64,000 bases of DNA from Breznakiella homolactica (GTDB taxonomy: Bacteria > Spirochaetota > Spirochaetia > Treponematales > Breznakiellaceae): NCBI RefSeq assembly GCF_016616095.2, contig NZ_CP067089.2:3720001-3784000 (forward strand), in the 5' to 3' direction. Positions 58,984 through 64,000 of the stretch are shown piece after piece (the first letter of the stretch is position 1; the number at the start of each line of letters is the position of its first letter). Position numbers and translations under genes: made by a program. Below the pieces are notes generated by a model. The model had not been told where the DNA came from. It did not search any database and was given only the letters and a program-made list of their open reading frames with translations.

Positions 58984-60189
58984 ATGATTACGGTAGACAG
59001 GATTCTGAAAATACCAAAACTCAGAAGTATTGAAGTGGTGGCGGGGAAAAGCGGCCTCAGCCGGGAGGTCGGCCACGTCACGGTGATGGAAGTGCCGGAT
59101 ATCGTCCGCTGGCTCAAGGGGCATGATTTTCTCATTACCAGCCTCTATGCGGTAAAGGATGATATCGGAGCCCAGTGCTCGCTGCTTAAGGATATGGCCT
59201 ACGCGTCCTGCGCCTGCATGGCGGTCAAGACCGGACAGTACGTAAAGGAACTCTCCCCCGAATTGATGGCCGTCGCCGATGAGCACAGCATTCCGCTGCT
59301 CCATATCCCCTACGATCTGTCGTATATCGATATTATCGTAACCACCATGCATTATATCGTGGGAGAACAAAACCCCCGGCTCCTCCTGGAACGGTATATC
59401 AAGGATATTATTTTTGAAGCGTATACTGAACCGGAGCTCATGATAGAGCGGGGCAGCCTTCTCGGCCTGGGGGTCGGCAAAAACCAGTACCTGGCCATGA
59501 CGCTCCAGTTTTCCGAGACCGACACGCCCAGTGAGCAGCATCTGCAGCTGCTGTGGCGCACCGGTACCGCGGTGGCCCAGTTCGCTTCCACCCAGCCGGG
59601 ACTCAGCCAGTGCATCGCGGTAAATACCGGGAATTTCAGCTCGGTAATCCTGGAAGCCGCGGACAGTACGGCTATTATGGATTCCCTTCCGGCGGTGGAG
59701 AAGGAAGCGTCCGCCCTGCTGCGGTATTCCTTTCCCAAGCGTCCGGTCTATATCGGCTACGGAAACGCCGAAAGCGGTTTAGCCGGAATCAGGAATACCT
59801 ATTATAACGCCCTGTACGCGTCCCGGGCGGGCCAGATATTTTTCCCCGAAAGAACCGTACACCATTTCCGGGATATTGAATTTCACTATGTGATGGCGGA
59901 GATTATCGCCGAGAGCAAAACCAGTCTTTTCGATAAAATACTGGACGGTATCGACAGCAGGGAAATCCTCGATACTTTAATTGTGTATTTTGAATGCAAT
60001 AAAAATATTGATGAAACCGCCGCCCGACTTTACGCCCATAAAAACACGATTAAGTACCGCCTCCAGCGGGTTCATGAGCTGACGGGGCTGGATGTCAAGG
60101 ACTTCAACGACAGCATAAAGCTGTACATGGCGGTTATCGCCTACAAGATCCGCCGGCACGCGAAAAAAAGCGGCACCCCGCCGCTTTAA
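58984..60189 (+). CDS. PucR-family transcriptional regulator
   Basis: 401 residues. The N-terminal PucR domain (about residues 5-125, LSREVGHVTVMEVPDIVRWLKGHDFLITSLYA) is followed by a GGDEF-like middle region and the C-terminal PucR helix-turn-helix: DTLIVYFECNKNIDETAARLYAHKNTIKYRLQRVHELTG. Family members control purine or other nitrogenous base breakdown and amino acid use. It is divergent from the M20-pyrCKD operon with a palindrome between them, so it probably controls that operon. Two TATACT boxes (58950-58955 and 58969-58974) precede the ATG. Confidence 0.9.
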   Translation: MITVDRILKIPKLRSIEVVAGKSGLSREVGHVTVMEVPDIVRWLKGHDFLITSLYAVKDDIGAQCSLLKDMAYASCACMAVKTGQYVKELSPELMAVADEHSIPLLHIPYDLSYIDIIVTTMHYIVGEQNPRLLLERYIKDIIFEAYTEPELMIERGSLLGLGVGKNQYLAMTLQFSETDTPSEQHLQLLWRTGTAVAQFASTQPGLSQCIAVNTGNFSSVILEAADSTAIMDSLPAVEKEASALLRYSFPKRPVYIGYGNAESGLAGIRNTYYNALYASRAGQIFFPERTVHHFRDIEFHYVMAEIIAESKTSLFDKILDGIDSREILDTLIVYFECNKNIDETAARLYAHKNTIKYRLQRVHELTGLDVKDFNDSIKLYMAVIAYKIRRHAKKSGTPPL

Positions 60190-60203
60190 GCACCCCTGTA
60201 ATG

Positions 60204-60376
60204 ACAGGATATCCGCAGTACACAAAACATCGGCGCGAAGCATGGGCCATATCGGTAACGCGGGGTGTCAGATGAAAGAAACACCACTGTGTGGTATTTC
60301 TTTCATCTGACAGGACCCCACGAAACGTATTTCCGTGCTTCTGTGCCGGATAATGCGAATGCTGCGGATATCCTGT
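60204..60376. repeat. Large palindromic repeat element, copy 2
   Basis: A 173-bp element. The ends are a perfect 15-bp inverted repeat ACAGGATATCCGCAG (60204-60218)/60362-60376. The inner arms are 16 bp (60266-60281/60297-60312) that continue as ACCAC/GTGGT to a 3-nt loop. Between outer and inner arms the two halves are still alignable. The core GGGTGTC-GAT...ATC-GACAGGACCC is shared with copy 1 at 21.8 kb. It lies between the convergent pucR-like and pirin genes; no gene is supported inside it. Confidence 0.8.
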
Positions 60377-60380
60377 ATCC

Positions 60381-61337
60381 CTACACTGCCTTTACCAGGG
60401 TTTTTTCCTTTTTTGAGGGAATTTCAGGTTCATCCTTCACGAATTCACCGTTACCGTATTCTTCATAGGCCTTCCGCAGTTCCCACTGTTTGTTCATTAC
60501 CACCGGCCCGTACCAGGCAACCGGTTCGCCGATGGGCTTGCCGCTGATAAGCAGGAACTGGACCCATTCATCATTGGAAGTAATGAGAATATCATTCCCG
60601 GAATTGTCGTACATGACCAGTTTTCCGTCATCGATGAGGCAGTCCTTGTCTTCAAAATCCATGTACCCCCTGCCGATTTCACTGAAGGCGAAAGGGTCCG
60701 TATGCTTATCGAAATAGGCACTCCCTTTTACCACAAAGGCAATTACCGTGTGGTCCGTGGCGGCGGGATAAATAAAAGGCGTGTGGGGCGGAATTATTAT
60801 GTCAAGGAATTTCAGGTCAATATGGTCGTTCTGGACCGGTCCGAGAAGGCCATTGTAATTGCCGGAAATCATGCGGGCGGTGATCTTGCTATCGATCGCC
60901 ACTTCCGGAATGGTGCTGGCCTTGAAATTCTGGTAAACAGGTTTTTCCCATTTACTGCCCGCGGGTGTATTGATCCAGAGCTGGAACCCGCTGACCTGCC
61001 CCTTGGAATCTCCCAGAGGGGTTTCCTGGTGGATGATTCCGCTTCCGGCATTGACCTGCTGGACGCCCCCGGCTTTTACCACCATCCGGTTTCCCAGGGA
61101 ATCCTGGGATTCAAAGGCACCGGCGTGCATGTAGGTAATACATTCAAATCCGCGGTGGGGATGCCATGGGAATCCCTGTTCATACCAATCCGGATCATTT
61201 AAATGGAAATAGTCAAGCATGAGGAAGGGATCGGTATCCTTTGGGTTCTGAAAACCGAAGGCCCGTTTCAAGTATACCCGCCCTCCCTCAATCGTGGGTA
61301 TACTAGACAGAACTTTTTTTACGCGACGATACTTCAT
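60381..61337 (-). CDS. Pirin-family protein
   Basis: 318 residues, a double cupin. The iron-binding block is WHPHRGFECITYMHAGAFESQDSLGN, with HQETP as the partner His/Glu. The C-terminal cupin (TPFIYPAATDHTVIAFVVKGSAYF) lacks the metal set, as usual. Bacterial pirins bind Fe and some act as quercetinases or as regulators of pyruvate metabolism; the role here is unknown. It stands alone; the 231 bp upstream are AT-rich and contain no gene. Confidence 0.92.
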   Translation of the reverse strand: MKYRRVKKVLSSIPTIEGGRVYLKRAFGFQNPKDTDPFLMLDYFHLNDPDWYEQGFPWHPHRGFECITYMHAGAFESQDSLGNRMVVKAGGVQQVNAGSGIIHQETPLGDSKGQVSGFQLWINTPAGSKWEKPVYQNFKASTIPEVAIDSKITARMISGNYNGLLGPVQNDHIDLKFLDIIIPPHTPFIYPAATDHTVIAFVVKGSAYFDKHTDPFAFSEIGRGYMDFEDKDCLIDDGKLVMYDNSGNDILITSNDEWVQFLLISGKPIGEPVAWYGPVVMNKQWELRKAYEEYGNGEFVKDEPEIPSKKEKTLVKAV

Positions 61338-61568
61338 ATGATGCTCCTGTTTTTAAATACGCAGGGACAAATCATATATAGTAGAAAATTAATTATGCAG
61401 AATGTCCCTTCTTTATTGTACGGTCATAATACCATCTTGTTAATATTTTTTAATAATTGGAGTTATTCTCTATTACTTTTGTCAGAAAATACCCCTCAAA
61501 AATGGTGATAATTGTGATATTTGTGTTTTTTAAGGATGCTGAAGTTTGGTCCGGCCCGTGGTGGGATC

Positions 61569-62897
61569 TTACTCCCTTCCGATGTCTTTCCGGTAGGCCA
61601 TACCGTCAAAACTGACCGCTTCCAGGGCCTCATAGGCTTTGCGCCGCGCGTCATCACCGCCGGTTCCTATAGCGGAAACCGCGAGTACCCTGCCGCCGGA
61701 TGTGTACAGGCCTGTACCGCCTTTCGGATCATCAGCCAGGGACGCCCCGGCAATAAAAATCTTTGCACCGGTCCCGCGGACCTTTGCTTCATCAACGGAA
61801 ATACGGTCGCCCCGCCGGTATGCACCGGGATACCCGCCGGCGACCGCCACGGGGGCGCATACGGCGCCGGGCTTCCAAACCAGGGGAAAATCCGAAAGAG
61901 AACCGTCGAGTATTGCCCGGCACAGCCCAAAAAAATCGGCATCCATCAGGGGCAGAACCGCCTGGGTTTCGGGATCCCCCAGACGCACATTGTATTCCAG
62001 CAGCGAACAGCGGTCTTCCTTCACCATGAGTCCGAAAAAAATGAATCCCCGGTAATCCATGCCTTCCGCTTCCATTCCCCGCAGGGTAGGCTCAAGGACA
62101 GCTGTCCGGAAATCCCGCAGTGCCGATTCGGTAAAGTCCGGTACCGGCGCGATGGATCCCATGCCTCCCGTATTGGGGCCCTGGGCTCCGTCGAAACGGC
62201 GTTTGTGGTCCCGGGCGGAAACAAAGGGCAGGATAACCCCGCTTTTTCCGGGGCTAACACTGACCGCCGCCAGGATAGAAACTTCCCTGCCTTCCAGGAA
62301 TTCCTCCAGCACCACCGCTGCTCCGGCGTCGCCGAGGGTTTTTTCCCGCATAAACGCGGTCAGGGCTTCCTCTGTTTCCTCCAGCGTAACGGCTATGACC
62401 ACGCCTTTTCCCGCGGCCAGGCCGTCGGCCTTTACCACCAGCGGCGCGGCGCCGCTTCGGGAAAAATGTTCCCGGGCCAGGCTGAGGGCTTTCCCCAAAT
62501 CGCCGGTGGTTTCGCTTTTTGCGGCCCGTACACCGTGGGTTTCCATAAATGATTTTGAAAACGCCTTGCTCGCCTCAAGTTCCGCGGCTTTTTTATCCGG
62601 CCCCACTATGGAAAGACCCGCCGCCCTGAAGGCGTCAACGATTCCCTCCGCCAGGGGCGCTTCCGGTCCCACAACGGTAAAGGCGATCCCCCGGTCCCGG
62701 GCTAACTTGAGAAGAAAGGTCAAACCTTCTCCCGCGGCGGGGTCACCTCCGGGGATCGGGATATTTTCGCATTTTGCTTCCGCGGCGGTTCCGCCGTTGC
62801 CCGGGGCAGCATATACGGTGTCCACATCCGGCGACTGGGCCAGTTTCCAGCAGATTGCGTGTTCCCGTCCCCCGGAACCTATAACCAGGACCTTCAT
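61569..62897 (-). CDS. purD: Phosphoribosylamine-glycine ligase
   Basis: 442 residues, ATP-grasp fold: N-terminal VIGSGGREHAICWKL, the ATP-grasp stretch PLVVKADGLAAGKGVVIA, GPNTGGMGSIAPVP and NVRLGDPETQAVLPLM. It makes GAR in purine synthesis. Length and motifs are complete. It follows purH by 28 nt on the same strand, the common purHD arrangement. Confidence 0.97.
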   Translation of the reverse strand: MKVLVIGSGGREHAICWKLAQSPDVDTVYAAPGNGGTAAEAKCENIPIPGGDPAAGEGLTFLLKLARDRGIAFTVVGPEAPLAEGIVDAFRAAGLSIVGPDKKAAELEASKAFSKSFMETHGVRAAKSETTGDLGKALSLAREHFSRSGAAPLVVKADGLAAGKGVVIAVTLEETEEALTAFMREKTLGDAGAAVVLEEFLEGREVSILAAVSVSPGKSGVILPFVSARDHKRRFDGAQGPNTGGMGSIAPVPDFTESALRDFRTAVLEPTLRGMEAEGMDYRGFIFFGLMVKEDRCSLLEYNVRLGDPETQAVLPLMDADFFGLCRAILDGSLSDFPLVWKPGAVCAPVAVAGGYPGAYRRGDRISVDEAKVRGTGAKIFIAGASLADDPKGGTGLYTSGGRVLAVSAIGTGGDDARRKAYEALEAVSFDGMAYRKDIGRE

Positions 62898-62925
62898 GGT
62901 AATCTCCTTTCAGCGTCTTACCGGA

Positions 62926-64000
62926 TTAATGTTTAAAATGCCTGGTGCCGGTAAAGACCATGGCAATGCCCAGCCGGTCGCAGGCTTCGATGGAGAGCTT
63001 GTCATTCATTGAGCCGCCGGGCTGGATGATGGCTTTGATACCCGCGGCAGCGGCGGCTTCCACCACATCGGGGAACGGAAAGAAGGCGTCAGAGGCCAGT
63101 ACCCGCGGGGGGCTTCCGTCGCCGCTGCCGTTTTCTTTTGCCGCCGCAATGACCCCGGCGCTCCGGCCAAGGGCCTGTTCGGCCGCCCAGATCCGGTTCG
63201 TCTGGCCGCCGCCGATGCCCACCGCGGCGCTTTCCTTAACCACCACAATGGCGTTTGATTTTACGAATCCCACGGTACGTATGCCGAAGACCATGTCCGG
63301 AATATCCCTTTCTTCCGGGGCCGTCCTGGTAACGACTTCCCATTTTTCCAGAAGTGTTCTGTCGGCGGACTGGACCAGCAGCCCTCCGTCCACGGCGATG
63401 CATTCAAAGGAATCCTTCGGCGCGGCGGCGGCTTTCATGAGCCGGATGTTTTTCTTTTTTTTGAGTATTTCCAGGGCTCCGGGGGTAAAATCCGGGGCGG
63501 CAATTATTTCCAGGAATATTTCCGCCATTTTTTCCGCTGCCGCCTCATCTACCGGGGTATTGCACGCTACGATACCGCCGTAGATGGAAACAGGGTCGCA
63601 GATATATGTTTTATCGTAGGCTTCGGAGAGGTTTTTGCCCAGGGCAATGCCGCAGGGAGTATTGTGTTTTACCGCAACGCAGCACACCGGTACGTCCCGC
63701 GGAGTTTCCATTCCCGGAACCAGCGCAAGCTCTCCGGTGCCCATGGGAAGGGTGCCGTCCGCGGGCAGCCCATTGGCGCAGACCGCCTTCCACGCGAGAT
63801 CCAGATCCCTGATATTGTTGTAGCTCAATTCCTTGCCGTGGAGCTGTTCCATGGCAGGCAGCGCCCCGGGTTTATCGGTACTGAAGTACAGCGCCGCTTC
63901 CTGGTGGCTGTTTTCACCGTACCGCAGAGTCTGGGATTTTTTCAGGGACATGGGCCAGTACTCGGGGAAGGATTCGTCCAGAAGATACCGGGCAATGGCC
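62926..64000 (-). CDS. purH: Bifunctional purine enzyme PurH, C-terminal part (cut by window edge)
   Basis: The frame is open to the window edge and continues upstream of the internal ATG at 63951 with IARYLLDESFPEYWP. About 357 residues are visible, the AICAR transformylase half: LRYGENSHQEAALYF, VKHNTPCGIALG, VVVKESAAVGIGGGQTNRIWAA and the family ending QPGGSMNDKLSIEACDRLGIAMVFTGTRHFKH. The IMP cyclohydrolase half would lie beyond the edge. It catalyses the last two steps to IMP and precedes purD. Confidence 0.95.
   Translation of the reverse strand, partial: AIARYLLDESFPEYWPMSLKKSQTLRYGENSHQEAALYFSTDKPGALPAMEQLHGKELSYNNIRDLDLAWKAVCANGLPADGTLPMGTGELALVPGMETPRDVPVCCVAVKHNTPCGIALGKNLSEAYDKTYICDPVSIYGGIVACNTPVDEAAAEKMAEIFLEIIAAPDFTPGALEILKKKKNIRLMKAAAAPKDSFECIAVDGGLLVQSADRTLLEKWEVVTRTAPEERDIPDMVFGIRTVGFVKSNAIVVVKESAAVGIGGGQTNRIWAAEQALGRSAGVIAAAKENGSGDGSPPRVLASDAFFPFPDVVEAAAAAGIKAIIQPGGSMNDKLSIEACDRLGIAMVFTGTRHFKH

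Noticed and set aside
60265..60468. 67-codon ORF across the palindromic element
   Set aside because: It follows from the inverted repeat sequence and has no ribosome site; the same kind of frame appears in the other copy.
1..64000. tRNA or rRNA genes, CRISPR arrays, insertion sequences, replication origin
   Set aside because: All intergenic gaps were read on both strands; no cloverleaf, spaced direct repeats, transposase or DnaA-box cluster was recognised.

Overview
This looks like a piece of a spirochaete chromosome of the Treponema type, GC-rich with a few AT-rich islands. The evidence is the gene content: a regulatory-only PTS (HPr, HPr kinase, EIIA-Ntr, Enzyme I) with no sugar permease in sight, Rex, many exported proteins with relaxed lipoboxes, an alpha2-macroglobulin/PBP1C pair, and substrate-binding proteins with treponeme-like signal peptides. 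The genus is inferred. No rRNA, tRNA, CRISPR array or insertion sequence was found.

Layout. 1-5.8 kb: the start of an NtrY-like sensor kinase, ptsH, hprK, and divergently rex (with a perfect palindromic operator) followed by serC-serA. 5.9-15.5 kb: lytic transglycosylase, GH5 glycosidase, two exported repeat proteins, ptsN, an unidentified gene, a candidate small RNA, an RRM protein with a long leader, radA, and three overlapping or abutting genes of unknown function. 15.9-21.5 kb: htpG, ilvB behind a transcription attenuator with a Leu/Val-rich leader peptide, and a membrane-bound LuxR-type regulator. 21.6-30.9 kb: a degraded pbpC fragment, a large palindromic repeat, and the alpha2-macroglobulin-pbpC-NlpC/P60 envelope cluster. 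30.9-34.4 kb: an AT-rich island with two unknown genes and a B12-type radical SAM protein with a small Cys protein. 34.4-44.7 kb: ptsI-der, merR-rsm22, rluA, a UroD-like methyltransferase, a UPF0316 membrane protein, an acyl-CoA ligase and a PNPOx-fold protein.

44.8-58.8 kb is mostly pyrimidine metabolism. pyrB-pyrI-pyrF-pyrE lie behind a leader very like the E. coli pyrBI attenuator: a leader ORF that runs through a U-rich tract and an intrinsic terminator and then overlaps pyrB. Next come a lipoprotein and an NMT1/THI5-type ABC transporter with two permeases, tightly coupled to a uridine-phosphorylase-like gene. Last is a second cluster, M20 amidohydrolase-pyrC-pyrK-pyrD, divergent from a PucR-type regulator. 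The window ends with a second palindromic repeat of the same family as the first, a pirin, and purH-purD.

Three signals stand out. (1) Two classic attenuators (ilvB, pyrB) sit in one window. (2) Several genes without a Shine-Dalgarno, including both leader peptides and three PTS genes, have a -10 box ending only 6-8 nt before the ATG, which predicts leaderless mRNAs. (3) Two large palindromic elements share core motifs but have different, internally complementary arms.
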